Source: Anaeromassilibacillus sp. An250
Lineage (GTDB): Bacteria > Bacillota > Clostridia > Oscillospirales > Acutalibacteraceae
Assembly (NCBI RefSeq): GCF_002159845.1
Contig: NZ_NFJK01000005.1
Location: forward strand, 62,001 to 126,000
DNA length: 64,000 bases
Reading direction: 5' to 3'
Part shown: piece after piece, positions 16,971-26,617 of the stretch
Numbering within the stretch: position 1 is the first letter of the stretch
Layout of the letters: each line of letters opens with the position of its first letter
Position numbers and translations under genes: made by a program
The notes under the pieces: model-generated
Told to the model about the DNA's origin: nothing
Databases searched by the model: none
What the model saw: only the letters and a program-made list of their open reading frames with translations

Positions 16971-18303
16971 GGTAGTGTCAAGTATTTTTCGCAAAATGGT
17001 TTGCAGACTCTGGTGTGAGTGAAGTCAGCCAGCAATGGAGGCGTCCTCCAAGGCAGCCTCCAGGTGCTTCATGTTCATGTACTTCTTGTTGCCCCATTGG
17101 GTACCAGCCACATGGCGCAGCCGGGCACAGACCAGCATAAGAGCAGAGTTACCATCCGGGAAACTGCCCACTACACGAGTGCGGCGGCGGATTTCCCGGT
17201 TCAGTCTCTCAATTACATTATTGGTCCGAATGCGAGTCCAGTGCTCGCTGGGAAAATCGCAGTAAGTCAGCGTTTCTTCAATGCCGTCCTCCACCTTCTT
17301 GGCGGCCTCTTTCAGCTTCATAGAGCGCAGTTGCTCCACCACGGCTTTTGCTTTCCTGGGCGTGGATCGCCTTGAGCATCTTTGCCACCAGCTTCACCTT
17401 GGAACGAGGCGTTACGGAGAACACATTGCGGTAAAAGTGGACAGTACAGCGCTGGTACTTGGCTTCGGGGAATACTTCTCCCACAGCCTCCAGCATACCA
17501 AGGCATTTGTCTCCAACCACCAGTTTGACTCCATCCAAACCACGACTGCGGAGCCACTGGAAGAAGCTGATCCAGCTGGCTTTGTCCTCTTTCATGCCCT
17601 CGGCAGCACCCAGAACTTCACGGTATCCGTCCTCATTCACCGCAATCGCCACCAGAATGGCCACATTTTCAAACTCTCCGCCCCAGTTACGGCGCAGGTA
17701 GATTCCATCCACATAGACATACGGATATCGTCCACCTTGCAGAGGCCGGTTTCGCCAATCCTCGATGTGGACATACGCTTTCTTGTTCAACTCACTTATG
17801 GTGGAGGGAGAGACTTTGCTGCCCCAGAGAGCCTCGGTAATATCCTCCACACGCCGGACAGATACGCCTGCCAGGTACATCTCAATGAGCGCCTCTTCCA
17901 CGCTACTCTCCCTGCGGCGATACCGCTCAATAATAGCAGTCTCAAAAGAGATTCCCTTGAGCTTAGGCACCTTGAGGGTTACATCCCCGGAGGTGGTGGT
18001 GAGGCTGCGGTTGTAGTGGCCGCTGCGATAGCCCTGGCGCTGTTCGTTGCGCTCGTACCGGGCTGCCTGGGTCAGTTTCTCCGCCTCGGCCTCCAGCAGT
18101 TCGTTGAGGGTCTCCTCTACACTACCCCGAACCAGTTCTTTGATTTGGCCCTTGATTACTTCCTCGTTAAGCTGTACAATCTTCTCAGACATGGTTTGCT
18201 TTCTCCTTTCGAATGGTGTGTCGCAACTTCATTCTACCAGAGTTCTGCAAACCATGTCTCTTTTTATCTGCTTTTCAATTTGCGAAACTTATTGTACCTT
18301 ATC
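16971..18303 (-). mobile_element. IS256-family insertion sequence (1333 bp)
   Basis: The element is bounded by an exact 8-bp direct repeat AGCTGCAC (16963-16970 and 18304-18311), the target-site duplication expected for the family. Its ends match as 26-bp imperfect inverted repeats (17/26 in register), best conserved in TTTCGCAAA, and subterminal GGTTTGCAGA...CTCTGGT sequences also recur inverted. It carries one transposase gene, now frameshifted. The intact target duplication means the copy jumped here itself, and probably not very long ago, between the secDF terminator and the GGDEF gene. Confidence 0.88.
17025..18192 (-). pseudogene. IS256-family transposase, frameshifted
   Basis: Begins at 18192 (MSEKIVQLNEEVIKGQIKEL) behind a GAAAGGAG site. 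The first frame runs to 17278 and carries the DDE-type catalytic region: first Asp in YVYVDGIYLRRNWGG and second Asp in LVVGDKCLGMLEAVGEV. The reading frame then breaks near 17345-17360, after AIHAQESK; the rest continues in another frame from about 17342 to 17025 (VEQLRSMKLKEAAKKVEDGI...) with the catalytic Glu in NVIERLNREIRRR. The two parts together cover a normal transposase of about 400 aa minus a few residues. Probably inactive unless frameshifting restores it. Confidence 0.88.
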
Positions 18304-18311
18304 AGCTGCAC
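18304..18311. repeat. Right target-site duplication AGCTGCAC
   Basis: Identical to 16963-16970. The 247 bases from here to the GGDEF gene hold no recognisable gene. Confidence 0.85.
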
Positions 18312-18558
18312 AAATGGAGCCAATTTGCTTTTTCTATAAAGTAACATGCTCTTTCTCCATGTCCTTTAGGCTTGCAAGGGTGCAATACGTGTGGTCAGGC
18401 TTTTATAACCCCCCAACGAGAGGATCAAACGTCCTTTTTTCTTCCGAATGGGAGGGGGCTCCTCACGGTTGGCCATGCTAGGACATGGGGAAAGCAGGGA
18501 AGAATTCACAAGGGAACGGTGAACATATTGTGGGAAAATGATTCAAATGCGTTCCTTT

Positions 18559-19929
18559 TTATTCAATACAAGAGCTATTGCGCGGGCGACGTGTAGGATT
18601 TTCCGACGAAACAGAATCCTTATAGAAACGGCGTTTATCCTCATACATATGTTGATCCGCTAAGGTAATCAACGTTTTCAGATCGCTGGAAGTCTCCTGC
18701 CATTGATATCCCATTGCAACAGGAAGTTGTTCTTCCGTGAGGGAGGCCCTTAAGGTATCTACAAGCGAAAGAAATGCGGTTTCAGATTGATCTGAGGCAA
18801 TAATCACAAACTCATCGCCGCCAGTGCGATACAAATTTGCATTTCCAAATACAGCCCGCATCTTCTCTGCACATTTTTTCAACGCTTGATCCCCATAAGA
18901 ATGGCCATAAAAGTCATTGATCTCTTTGAGTCCGTTGAAGTCGAGAAATACCACACCAACAGACCCTCCCGCATTCGCGATTTCAGGAATATCCAAAATG
19001 TATTTGTTGCGGTTGTAAAAGCCGGTTAGGGTATCATGAAGGCTTAAATGCTGTAAACGGCGTTCATCCATGTGCCTCTGAAAGGTAATCATAATGAAAT
19101 AGCGCAAGGTTTCCAAAAGAGAGACGATGTTACGAATTTTCTCATGGGGCGGATTATCTACACCAAAGTATCCATTGATTTGCCCGTTCTCTTCCAAGGG
19201 TGCGATCACCATATTTTGGATATCCTGTGGGGAAAGGACGTCATAGACTTTTTCCCCCCGGATTTCCTCGATGTCTTTCATAATGATGCATTGATGGTTT
19301 TGCAACTCATTTTCCCAGGGGATAACAATGGAAACATCCAATCCCTGTAAAGAATCGATCTGCGGCACAACACCTTCACGGCACCACTCGTGTGTGTTGT
19401 CCATTTTGTCGCCCCGGATTTTAAAAATGTAGGCGCGGTCTGCGGAAAGATATTGCCCGATGATCTGCAATACCTGATTGAGCGCTTTATCCAGATCCTG
19501 TTCCTTATATAGAATTCGAATACAGTCTAGAACCACTTGCTGGGTGTCTAACGCATACCGCAAATCTTTTTTTTCTTTTTCATAATCTGTGACATCGAAT
19601 GCAATTTCCAAGCGCGCCAGTTTCCCGTCCCATTTGATTAGCCGATCCTTTAAAAGATAATGACGGCCAGTAACAGGGTTAGTTGTTTCCCAGCTATAGG
19701 TTTCATCTGTTCGGAGATACTGATTGGTGCAAAACGGACAGGGGGCATCCTGTAGCTCAATCACCTTATAGCATTTCAAGCCTTCTAAGGAATCAATATT
19801 TAAAGCTGTTTTACCGGCTCGATTCATATACAAAAGATCATGGGTTTCTGGATCTGCGACATAGACCAGTTCCGAAACGTCGTCAATCGCGTCAACAAGA
19901 CCGGTCAAATCGTCTGGTTTGTCCATCAT
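18559..19929 (-). CDS. PAS-GAF-GGDEF diguanylate cyclase
   Basis: A 456-aa soluble signalling protein. Order: a PAS-like domain (about 15-120) with LLYMNRAGKTAL and a CPFC cysteine pair; a GAF-like domain (about 140-290: LSADRAYIFKI ... VIAPLEENGQINGYFGVD); then a GGDEF domain (about 298-435) with DTLTGFYNRNKY, VVFLDFNGLKEIND and an intact catalytic YRTGGDEFVII. No RxxD inhibitory site is seen before GGDEF. It probably makes c-di-GMP in response to an unknown signal. No membrane helix or EAL domain. The start is the first of two adjacent ATGs, eight bases after GAGGTG. Confidence 0.9.
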   Translation of the reverse strand: MMDKPDDLTGLVDAIDDVSELVYVADPETHDLLYMNRAGKTALNIDSLEGLKCYKVIELQDAPCPFCTNQYLRTDETYSWETTNPVTGRHYLLKDRLIKWDGKLARLEIAFDVTDYEKEKKDLRYALDTQQVVLDCIRILYKEQDLDKALNQVLQIIGQYLSADRAYIFKIRGDKMDNTHEWCREGVVPQIDSLQGLDVSIVIPWENELQNHQCIIMKDIEEIRGEKVYDVLSPQDIQNMVIAPLEENGQINGYFGVDNPPHEKIRNIVSLLETLRYFIMITFQRHMDERRLQHLSLHDTLTGFYNRNKYILDIPEIANAGGSVGVVFLDFNGLKEINDFYGHSYGDQALKKCAEKMRAVFGNANLYRTGGDEFVIIASDQSETAFLSLVDTLRASLTEEQLPVAMGYQWQETSSDLKTLITLADQHMYEDKRRFYKDSVSSENPTRRPRNSSCIE

Positions 19930-20035
19930 GATTGCGTCACCTCTTATCCGAAATTAAAAATGCTCTATGTACTGCACTTGAACAGATTTATGATTCTCCG
20001 TTATAGAAAGAATCTGGATTCATTCAATACAAAAT

Positions 20036-21022
20036 CTATAGGATTGTCCCTTGCGGGGCTAATTCTGGCCATTGGTAAAAATCTTTAAGGAACCAAATCT
20101 CCTTTGCCTCGAAGGTTCTCCCATTGAGATACTCCAAAATGCCCGCAGGCGTAGTAAAATTGAAACGCAATTTATAGGAATACAGAGCTTGATATTTGAA
20201 ACCACATTCCTTATTGATCGCATTGGTCCCATATTTCCCATCGCCTGCAAGGGGATGCCCAATTGAGGCGAGATGCGCGCGTATTTGGTGGGTTCGCCCG
20301 GTTAGAAGTTCCACCTCTAAAAGGCTATACCGCCCACGCTCTGCCAAAACACGGTAGCGCGTCCGGATGCTTTTTGTATCCTTCGTTGGTTTGTGGGAAA
20401 TATATACCCGGTTCTGCTTTTCATTTTTTTCTAGGAAGCCCTCCAGTGTTTCCGCACGCTTGGGCATGTGGCCGTGGACGATGCAGAGGTACAGCTTGGT
20501 GAGCTCCCGCTGTTTGACTTTCTCGTTCATAATGCGCAGGGTCTCTGCGTTTTTGGCGGCCATCACAATTCCGCCGGTGTTGCGGTCGATACGGTTTATC
20601 AGCGCAGGGGCAAAGGAGGCCTCGTTCTCCGGCTGGAATTCTCCTTTTCCATAGAGATAATGTTGAACCCGCGCGATCAAAGAATCAAAATGGTAGTGTT
20701 CGTCGGGGTGAACAATCAACCCAGGCTTTTTGTCCAGCAGCATCAAATTTTCGTCTTCGTAGAGGATGTTGAGCTTGCTCGGCGCTTTCAGGAAATCGTA
20801 TTCTTTTGGCGACTGTTGAAAAAATTCATCCTTTAAGTACATGGTCAATACGTCGCCCACATTTAACCTGGTGGAGATTTCACACCGTTTCCCATTGCAT
20901 TTGATATCTTTTTTCCGGATACTTTTATACATCATGGCCTGTGGCAGGTTGGGATAGGTTTTGGTTAAGTATTTATCCAGCCGCTGCCCTGCATCATTTG
21001 GCCCGATGGTCACCTGTTTCAT
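20036..21022 (-). CDS. RluA-family RNA pseudouridine synthase
   Basis: A 328-aa enzyme isomerising uridine in 23S rRNA or tRNA. An N-terminal S4-like domain (GQRLDKYLTKTYPNLPQAM ... NVGDVLTMYL) precedes the catalytic domain with PGLIVHPDE, the active-site INRIDRNTGGIVMAAKN (catalytic Asp in RIDR) and RTHQIRAHLASIGHPLAGDGKYG. The catalytic motif has N in place of the usual H of HRLD. The family includes RluC, RluD and RluA; the target site cannot be told. It is divergent from the TPP-riboswitch unit. Confidence 0.93.
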   Translation of the reverse strand: MKQVTIGPNDAGQRLDKYLTKTYPNLPQAMMYKSIRKKDIKCNGKRCEISTRLNVGDVLTMYLKDEFFQQSPKEYDFLKAPSKLNILYEDENLMLLDKKPGLIVHPDEHYHFDSLIARVQHYLYGKGEFQPENEASFAPALINRIDRNTGGIVMAAKNAETLRIMNEKVKQRELTKLYLCIVHGHMPKRAETLEGFLEKNEKQNRVYISHKPTKDTKSIRTRYRVLAERGRYSLLEVELLTGRTHQIRAHLASIGHPLAGDGKYGTNAINKECGFKYQALYSYKLRFNFTTPAGILEYLNGRTFEAKEIWFLKDFYQWPELAPQGTIL

Positions 21023-21203
21023 AAAAATCCTCTTTCTAAATTTGGATTTTAAAACGAAAATCAGACCCTAAAGAATGTATCTCTTAAAAGCAGCGGGGGA
21101 CACATCCCTGTATAAGTCCGAAATCCGTTTCTGTTTTATATAATTCAAGATATATAGTACCTATTATAACACGAAATTCGCACTAAAGAAAGTCTAGCTT
21201 TCA

Positions 21204-21232
21204 TTGACAGGCTTCGACAGCAGTGCTATAAT
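21204..21232 (+). promoter_or_regulatory. SigA-type promoter of thiDC
   Basis: TTGACA (21204-21209), 17-base spacer, TATAAT (21227-21232), directly ahead of the TPP riboswitch. Confidence 0.9.
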
Positions 21233-21254
21233 TGTACTACTCAAAAGTGCATAT

Positions 21255-21393
21255 GGACGTTTGCGGGGGAACTGCTCTGGCGGTTGAGAAGGTGGAACCT
21301 GACCCTTGGAACCTGTCGGTTAATACTGTCGTAGGGAAGCAAAGCCAATGAAGATTGGAGGAGAAGCGCTTGCCGGGGAGGCAGGCGTTTTTT
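21255..21393 (+). promoter_or_regulatory. TPP riboswitch (THI box) with terminator
   Basis: The conserved THI-box elements are in order: the GGGGGAAC strand, GGTTGAGAAGG, ACCTGACCCTTGGAACCTG, TTAATACTGTC and CGTAGGGAAGC (about 21259-21341). An intrinsic terminator follows: CGCTTGCC (21367-21374), loop, GGCAGGCG (21380-21387), six T. Thiamine pyrophosphate binding should favour termination before thiD, the usual Firmicutes arrangement. The downstream genes are both thiamine genes, which confirms it. Confidence 0.93.
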
Positions 21394-21447
21394 GTTGCCT
21401 GTTTTCATAAACAGGGCGCGAACGGCCAAGAAAGGAAGGGATACCTC

Positions 21448-22263
21448 TTGAAAAAAGCCTTAACGATTGCCGGCTCGGATTGCAGCGGCGGCGCAGGAAT
21501 CCAGGCAGATCTAAAGACGTTTTCCGCACACGGCGTCTTTGGAATGAGCGTGATTGTTTCCGTGGTGGCAGAAAATACCAGCCGTGTGATCGGGATTGAA
21601 GATGTATCGCCGGATATGATCCGCCAGCAGATCGACGCGGTGTTTGAGGATATCCAGCCGGATGCGGTCAAAGTGGGGATGCTCTCCCAGCCGCCCTGTA
21701 TGGAGGCGGTGGCGGAAAAGTTGCGGCAGTACCGGCCCAAACACGTGGTAATTGACCCGGTGATGTATGCCAAAAACGGCTGCCCACTGATGGATCCGGG
21801 TTCGGTAGACCGGCTGATCCAAACCGTGCTTCCGCTGGCAACGCTTCTGACCCCAAACATTCCGGAGGCGGAAAAAATTGCGGGTTGCTCGATCCATTCG
21901 GTTGCAGAGATGGAAGACGCTGCCCGGCGCATCCAAGCTATGGGGCCGAAGGGTGTGTTGGTCAAGGGAGGCCATGCCCAGGGCGATGCCGTTGACGTGT
22001 TGTTCGATGGGGAACATTTCCATCATTATACCGCCGAACGCATTCCTACGAAAAATACGCACGGCACCGGTTGCACCTATTCCTCCGCAATTGCGGCAAA
22101 TCTGGCGTTGGGGCTGGATATGCCGGCTGCCGTGGAGCGCGCAAAAGCCTATGTCACCATGGCGATCCGCCATGCATTGGCAATCGGGAAAGGGCATGGG
22201 CCAACGAACCATTTTTATGATGTCTATGTAAACGGCCTGACAAATGGAGCAGAGATCGAATAA
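21448..22263 (+). CDS. thiD: Hydroxymethylpyrimidine/phosphomethylpyrimidine kinase
   Basis: Phosphorylates HMP and HMP-P to HMP-PP for thiamine synthesis. A 271-aa ribokinase-fold protein: [20 protein letters not shown] at the N-terminus, [33 protein letters not shown], and the anion hole [20 protein letters not shown] with the catalytic Cys/Asp-type loop. The TTG at 21448 was chosen: GGAAGGG sits seven bases upstream and the family N-terminus starts there, while the frame further upstream runs through the terminator. First gene after the TPP riboswitch. Confidence 0.94.
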   Translation: MKKALTIAGSDCSGGAGIQADLKTFSAHGVFGMSVIVSVVAENTSRVIGIEDVSPDMIRQQIDAVFEDIQPDAVKVGMLSQPPCMEAVAEKLRQYRPKHVVIDPVMYAKNGCPLMDPGSVDRLIQTVLPLATLLTPNIPEAEKIAGCSIHSVAEMEDAARRIQAMGPKGVLVKGGHAQGDAVDVLFDGEHFHHYTAERIPTKNTHGTGCTYSSAIAANLALGLDMPAAVERAKAYVTMAIRHALAIGKGHGPTNHFYDVYVNGLTNGAEIE

Positions 22264-22277
22264 AAGGAGAGGTACAT

Positions 22278-23597
22278 ATGGAATACAAAACACAGATGGA
22301 AGCAGCCAAGAAGGGGATCGTGACAAAGGAACTCGCCGCCGTAGCCAAAAAAGAGGGCTTTACGGAAGCAGAGCTCCTTCCGCTGGTGGCATCCGGCCGG
22401 GTGATTATCCCGGCAAATGTGCGGCATAAATCGCTCGATCCGAACGGCGTGGGGGAAGGGCTGCGCACAAAGATCAATGTCAATTTGGGCATTTCCGGCG
22501 ATTGCGCCGATTATTGCGCGGAGATGCAGAAGGTGCAGCTGGCTGTCCAGTTTGGCGCCGAGGCCATCATGGATCTGAGCAACTACGGGAAGACGCGCGA
22601 GTTCCGTGAGAAGCTGATCGAATATTCACCGGCGATGGTCGGAACGGTGCCGGTATACGATGCGGTCGGATATCTGGAGAAGGATCTGATGGACATGACC
22701 GCCCAGGACTTTTTGAAGGTGGTACGCGCGCACGCAGAGGAAGGCGTGGACTTTATGACCATTCACGCGGGCATCAACCGCCGTGCGGTGGAAGGATTTG
22801 AACGGTCAAAGCGCAAAATGAACATTGTATCCCGCGGGGGCTCCCTGCTGTTTGCTTGGATGAAGATGACCGGCAATGAGAACCCCTTCTATGAGTATTA
22901 TGATGAGGTAATGGACATCCTCCGAGAGTATGACGTGACCATCAGCTTAGGAGACGCCCTGCGTCCGGGTTGCCTGGACGATGCGACGGATGCCGGGCAG
23001 ATCGGGGAGCTGATTGAGCTCGGCAACCTGACCCAGCGTGCCTGGGAAAAGGACGTGCAGGTGATGGTGGAAGGACCGGGCCATATGGCGATGGATGAGA
23101 TTGCGGCCAACATGAAGATGGAAAAGCGCCTCTGCCACGGAGCGCCGTTCTATGTCCTTGGGCCGTTGGTGACGGATATCGCCCCCGGATACGATCACAT
23201 CACGTCGGCCATCGGCGGCGCAATCGCGGCGGCCAATGGCGCGGACTTTCTGTGCTATGTCACCCCTGCGGAGCATCTGCGTTTGCCAGACCTCTCCGAT
23301 GTGCGCGAAGGGATTGTCGCCTCAAAGATTGCCGCCCATGCGGCGGACATCGCGAAGGGCGTGCGCGGCGCACGCAAGCCGGACAACGAGATGGCGGAGG
23401 CACGCCAGCGTTTCGACTGGGATGCACAGTTCCGCTTGGCCATCGACGGAGAAAAGGCGAAGGCGTATTATGAGAGCGTTCCCGCTTCAGATAAGCACAG
23501 CTGTTCCATGTGCGGCAAAATGTGCGCGGTTCGCACAACCAACCGCATTCTCAATGGCGAGAGCGTAGAGATTTTGCAAAACGAGACGAAGAAATGA
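22278..23597 (+). CDS. thiC: Phosphomethylpyrimidine synthase ThiC
   Basis: Radical SAM enzyme turning aminoimidazole ribotide into HMP-P. At 439 aa it is the short form lacking the N-terminal extension of the E. coli type. Visible: [53 protein letters not shown], and the C-terminal cluster motif [11 protein letters not shown]. The cysteines are spaced CX2CX3C, one residue shorter than the CX2CX4C of the long enzymes. AAAAGGAGAGG precedes the ATG. Its stop overlaps the start of the HAD gene. No thiE, thiM or thiS lie nearby. Confidence 0.96.
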   Translation: MEYKTQMEAAKKGIVTKELAAVAKKEGFTEAELLPLVASGRVIIPANVRHKSLDPNGVGEGLRTKINVNLGISGDCADYCAEMQKVQLAVQFGAEAIMDLSNYGKTREFREKLIEYSPAMVGTVPVYDAVGYLEKDLMDMTAQDFLKVVRAHAEEGVDFMTIHAGINRRAVEGFERSKRKMNIVSRGGSLLFAWMKMTGNENPFYEYYDEVMDILREYDVTISLGDALRPGCLDDATDAGQIGELIELGNLTQRAWEKDVQVMVEGPGHMAMDEIAANMKMEKRLCHGAPFYVLGPLVTDIAPGYDHITSAIGGAIAAANGADFLCYVTPAEHLRLPDLSDVREGIVASKIAAHAADIAKGVRGARKPDNEMAEARQRFDWDAQFRLAIDGEKAKAYYESVPASDKHSCSMCGKMCAVRTTNRILNGESVEILQNETKK

Positions 23598-24247
23598 GAT
23601 CCGGACTGGAAAATATGCGGGCGGCCATCTTCGACCTGGATGGGACGCTTCTGGATTCTCTGCACATCTGGGAGGATATCGACGAGGAATTTTTGCAGAA
23701 ACGTGGGCTTGCTGTACCAGAGGGCTATTGCGAGGCCATCGCTTCCATGGGGTTCCTCGACGCAGCGGACTATGCAAAAAAGCGGTTTGGTTTCCCGGAA
23801 TCGCCAGAGGCGATTGTGGCGGAGTGGAACGATATGGCGGCGCATCGATATGGCAATGTCATTCAGATGAAGCCTGGCGCACGCGACTATCTGGCAAAGC
23901 TGCGGGATCGAGGAATCCTTTTGGCGGTGGCGACGGCGCTTCCGGAAAAGCTCTACCGCCCTGCGTTGCGCCATCATGGGATTGAAACGTGGTTCGGCGC
24001 AGTTGCCTCGACCGATGAAACCAGCAGGGGAAAGGGATACCCGGACGTCTATCGGTTGGCGGCCAAAAGGCTTGGCGTTTCCCCAGAGCATTGTGTGGTC
24101 TTTGAAGATATTTTGCCTGGAATTCAAGGAGCAAAGGCCGCAGGCATGAAAACCATGGGGGTATACGACGCCTGCTCCAGCGGCATCCAGGAAGACCTCC
24201 AGAGACTAGCGGATGGATATATTCAAAGCTTTGAAGAACTTTTATAA
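23594..24247 (+). CDS. HAD-family phosphatase (beta-phosphoglucomutase-like)
   Basis: A 217-aa HAD hydrolase, subfamily I with a small helical cap. Motif I is [12 protein letters not shown] (nucleophile Asp, about residue 17), motif II lies in [10 protein letters not shown], motif III Lys in [10 protein letters not shown], and motif IV in [17 protein letters not shown]. The ATG overlaps the thiC stop as ATGA, so it is the third gene of the TPP-riboswitch operon; frames upstream are inside thiC. Co-regulation suggests a thiamine-related substrate, such as thiamine monophosphate or HMP-P, but sequence alone does not show this. Confidence 0.85.
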   Translation: MRSGLENMRAAIFDLDGTLLDSLHIWEDIDEEFLQKRGLAVPEGYCEAIASMGFLDAADYAKKRFGFPESPEAIVAEWNDMAAHRYGNVIQMKPGARDYLAKLRDRGILLAVATALPEKLYRPALRHHGIETWFGAVASTDETSRGKGYPDVYRLAAKRLGVSPEHCVVFEDILPGIQGAKAAGMKTMGVYDACSSGIQEDLQRLADGYIQSFEELL

Positions 24248-24617
24248 AGATTAAAATTCTCGAGGGAAACGGATGCCAACGGCTGCCTAAACCTCTTTTT
24301 TCAAAGACGTTTCAAATCGATTTATGGGCGCATCCCAAAAGGGATGCGCCTCGTTTTTATGTGCCAGGTGGACGGCATCTAAAAAAATACATTTTTCGGT
24401 TGGGAGAGCAATGCCCAGCCTTTTGTAACAAAGGAGATACCACAAGGAGGGTTTCAAGTGGATATTTCCAAAATGGCTTCATACGAAGATTCCCAGCGTT
24501 TTCCTTGACAAGCCAATAGGGAAGCTGTTAAAATAAGAATACCTATGAAAATAGGCCCTCTGGGGCTGAAAAAACAAGAAAACGGCAGAGAACTGCCAGT
24601 TGAATTGAGATGATAAT
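24248..24617 (+). promoter_or_regulatory. Terminator of thiDC-HAD and promoter of the yicC operon
   Basis: In this 370-base gap a terminator stands at 24327-24358 (perfect stem GGCGCATCCC/GGGATGCGCC, loop AAAA, then T-run). A promoter follows: TTGACA (24505-24510), 18-base spacer, TAAAAT (24529-24534). Between them is a strong AAGGAGG (24444-24450) ahead of a GTG-initiated 16-codon frame (24458-24508) whose stop overlaps the -35 box; I list it only as a possible leader peptide or gene remnant. Confidence 0.7.
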
Positions 24618-25496
24618 GTGATCAAGAGTATGACCGGCTATGGAAGGTTTGAAGGAGTGATTGAAGGCCGTCAAATTACGGTGGAGATCAAATCGGTTAA
24701 CCACCGCTATTTTGAGTTCTCTTCGAGGATTACCCGCGGGTATGGATTTTTGGAGGAACGGCTCAAGGGATACCTCCAGGAGCGAGTCGCCCGAGGAAAA
24801 GTGGACGCATATGTATCCATCGAGACGTTGGAAGATGCCGAGGCCCAGGTACAAGTAAACCATTCCTTAGCGGCAGGATATGTAAACGCCTTGCATGAAC
24901 TCGCACAGCGATACAATCTTCGGGATGACCTTTCTGTGAGTACGCTCTCCCGCTATTCCGAGATTTTTTCCGTGCATAAGGCGCCGGAGGACGAAGATGC
25001 TATTTGGAGAATCGTCCAGCAAGGTGCGGATTTTGCAATGGAATCTTTCCTTGCCATGCGCGAGCGCGAAGGCCAGCGCATGAAAGAGGATGTCTCCTCC
25101 CATGCGGAAAGGATTCTCCAATTGGTCGATCAGATCGAAGCGCGTTCCCCACAGACGGTGGTGGAATACCAGCAGAAGCTGCAGGCGCGTCTGGAAGAGA
25201 TGCTGGCAGATGTGAAAATCGACGAACAGCGTATCCTAACGGAGGCGGCGATCTTTGCAGACAAAGTCGCCGTAGCGGAGGAAACCGTGCGGCTCCGCAG
25301 CCATTTTGACCAGATGCATCAAATGTTGGAATCCGGGGAACCCGTGGGCCGCAAGCTGGATTTCCTTGTGCAGGAGATGAACCGTGAAGCGAACACCATC
25401 GGTTCCAAGGCGGTGGATTCCCAGATCGCCTATCTGGTGGTGGATATCAAGGCGGAAATCGAAAAAATTCGGGAACAAATTCAAAATATTGAATAA
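24618..25496 (+). CDS. yicC: YicC/YloC family endoribonuclease
   Basis: A 292-aa protein of the YicC/YloC family, which has been linked to RNA turnover and endoribonuclease activity. The N-terminus IKSMTGYGRFEG and EIKSVNHRYFEFSSR, and the C-terminus GRKLDFLVQEMNREANTIGSKA with a final IEKIREQIQNIE, are diagnostic. The GTG at 24618 fits the family start; the Shine-Dalgarno sequence is weak. First gene of the long housekeeping operon that continues to thiN, in the same order as Bacillus yloC-ylzA-gmk. Confidence 0.92.
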   Translation: MIKSMTGYGRFEGVIEGRQITVEIKSVNHRYFEFSSRITRGYGFLEERLKGYLQERVARGKVDAYVSIETLEDAEAQVQVNHSLAAGYVNALHELAQRYNLRDDLSVSTLSRYSEIFSVHKAPEDEDAIWRIVQQGADFAMESFLAMREREGQRMKEDVSSHAERILQLVDQIEARSPQTVVEYQQKLQARLEEMLADVKIDEQRILTEAAIFADKVAVAEETVRLRSHFDQMHQMLESGEPVGRKLDFLVQEMNREANTIGSKAVDSQIAYLVVDIKAEIEKIREQIQNIE

Positions 25497-25523
25497 GGAT
25501 TGGCGATAGGAGGCATTTTCAAC

Positions 25524-25802
25524 ATGAAGCTCATTAACATCGGCTTTGGCAACATGGTTTCTGCAAACCGGTTGGTTGCCATCGTAAGCCCTGAGTCTGC
25601 GCCAATCAAGCGTATCATTCAGGATGCCAAGGAGCGCGGTTCTTTGATCGACGCGACTTATGGCCGCCGTACCCGTGCGGTGATCGTCACGGACAGCGAT
25701 CACGTGATTCTTTCTGCGGTGCAGCCGGAGACGGTTGCCAATCGCCTGAACGACCGCGACGAGGACCTTGAAGACGAGGAGGAACTCGACGAGGATGACT
25801 AA
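25524..25802 (+). CDS. remA: Extracellular matrix regulator RemA-like (DUF370)
   Basis: A 92-aa small DNA-binding protein. The conserved core [20 protein letters not shown], then [31 protein letters not shown], matches RemA, which activates biofilm-matrix and osmoprotection genes in Bacillus. In clostridia the role is not established. The C-terminus is a very acidic tail ([13 protein letters not shown]). The ATG at 25524 has AGGAGG upstream; the longer frame from 25500 contains that site. Its stop overlaps the gmk start. Confidence 0.92.
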   Translation: MKLINIGFGNMVSANRLVAIVSPESAPIKRIIQDAKERGSLIDATYGRRTRAVIVTDSDHVILSAVQPETVANRLNDRDEDLEDEEELDEDD

Positions 25803-26403
25803 GGGATTGATGGTGGTGCTTTCCGGTCCGTCCGGTGCGGGGAAGGATACGATTCTCCATACGCTTTTGCAGCGTGATCCGCGCGTTAAGCTCTCTATTT
25901 CCGCTACAACGCGGAAACCGCGTGAGGGCGAGGTGGACGGACAGCATTATTACTTTGTCACAAGGGAACAGTTCCTTGCCATGCGGGAGCGCGGCGAAGT
26001 ACTGGAAAGCGCCGAATATTGCGGCAATTTCTACGGGACGCCGGAAAAGCCGATCCGGGATTGGATGGCCGCAGGAAACGACGTAATCCTGGAGATCGAG
26101 GTGCAGGGTGGAGCGCAGGTTAAGCAAAAATGCCCGGACTGCGTAGGGATTTTTATTTTGCCCCCTTCGGTCAAGGAGCTTGAACGCCGCCTGCGCGACC
26201 GTGGTACCGAAACGGAGGAAGCCATTCAAAAGCGTTTGGACGCCGCCTGTGGGGAAATTCAGCACGCGAGGGATTATGACTATGTGGTCATCAACGATAC
26301 AGTTGAAAACGCTGTTGAGGCGATTCAACATATTCTCCGCGCGGAGAAATACAGCAAGTGCAGAAATTTTGATACGATAGAAGGAGTTCTGAACAATGAT
26401 TAA
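25795..26403 (+). CDS. gmk: Guanylate kinase
   Basis: Converts GMP to GDP with ATP, 202 aa. P-loop [14 protein letters not shown] at the N-terminus, GMP-binding [20 protein letters not shown], and the lid region with [19 protein letters not shown]. The ATG at 25795 overlaps the end of remA; the alternative in-frame start nine codons upstream lies deeper in remA. It overlaps rpoZ by eight bases. Confidence 0.97.
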   Translation: MTKGLMVVLSGPSGAGKDTILHTLLQRDPRVKLSISATTRKPREGEVDGQHYYFVTREQFLAMRERGEVLESAEYCGNFYGTPEKPIRDWMAAGNDVILEIEVQGGAQVKQKCPDCVGIFILPPSVKELERRLRDRGTETEEAIQKRLDAACGEIQHARDYDYVVINDTVENAVEAIQHILRAEKYSKCRNFDTIEGVLNND

Positions 26404-26617
26404 ACCGATTGAAGATTCCAGCCTTGGCCCGAACCAGAGCCGCTATTCCTTTGTGGTGGGTATTGCCAAGCGTGCCCGTGAAATCGCTGGGGAAGCAGAA
26501 GAGAAGGGGGAAATTTTGATCGAAAAGCCCGTTGACCTCGCATTGGAAGAGTATGCGGAGCACAAATTCCAGATCATTGAAACCCCGGAACCCAACGACG
26601 ATGATCCGGAAATGTAA
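26396..26617 (+). CDS. rpoZ: RNA polymerase omega subunit
   Basis: A 73-aa protein with the omega pattern NQSRYSFVVGIAKRAREIAGEAE (helices contacting beta-prime) and a KPVDLALEEYAEHKFQI segment. It aids assembly and stability of RNA polymerase. The start overlaps gmk and the stop overlaps the priA start (TAATG), so it is coupled at both ends. The usual neighbour coaBC is missing between this gene and priA. Confidence 0.93.
   Translation: MIKPIEDSSLGPNQSRYSFVVGIAKRAREIAGEAEEKGEILIEKPVDLALEEYAEHKFQIIETPEPNDDDPEM

Noticed and set aside
17281-18339. 352-codon plus-strand frame over the insertion sequence
   Set aside because: Antisense to the clearly identified IS256-type transposase.
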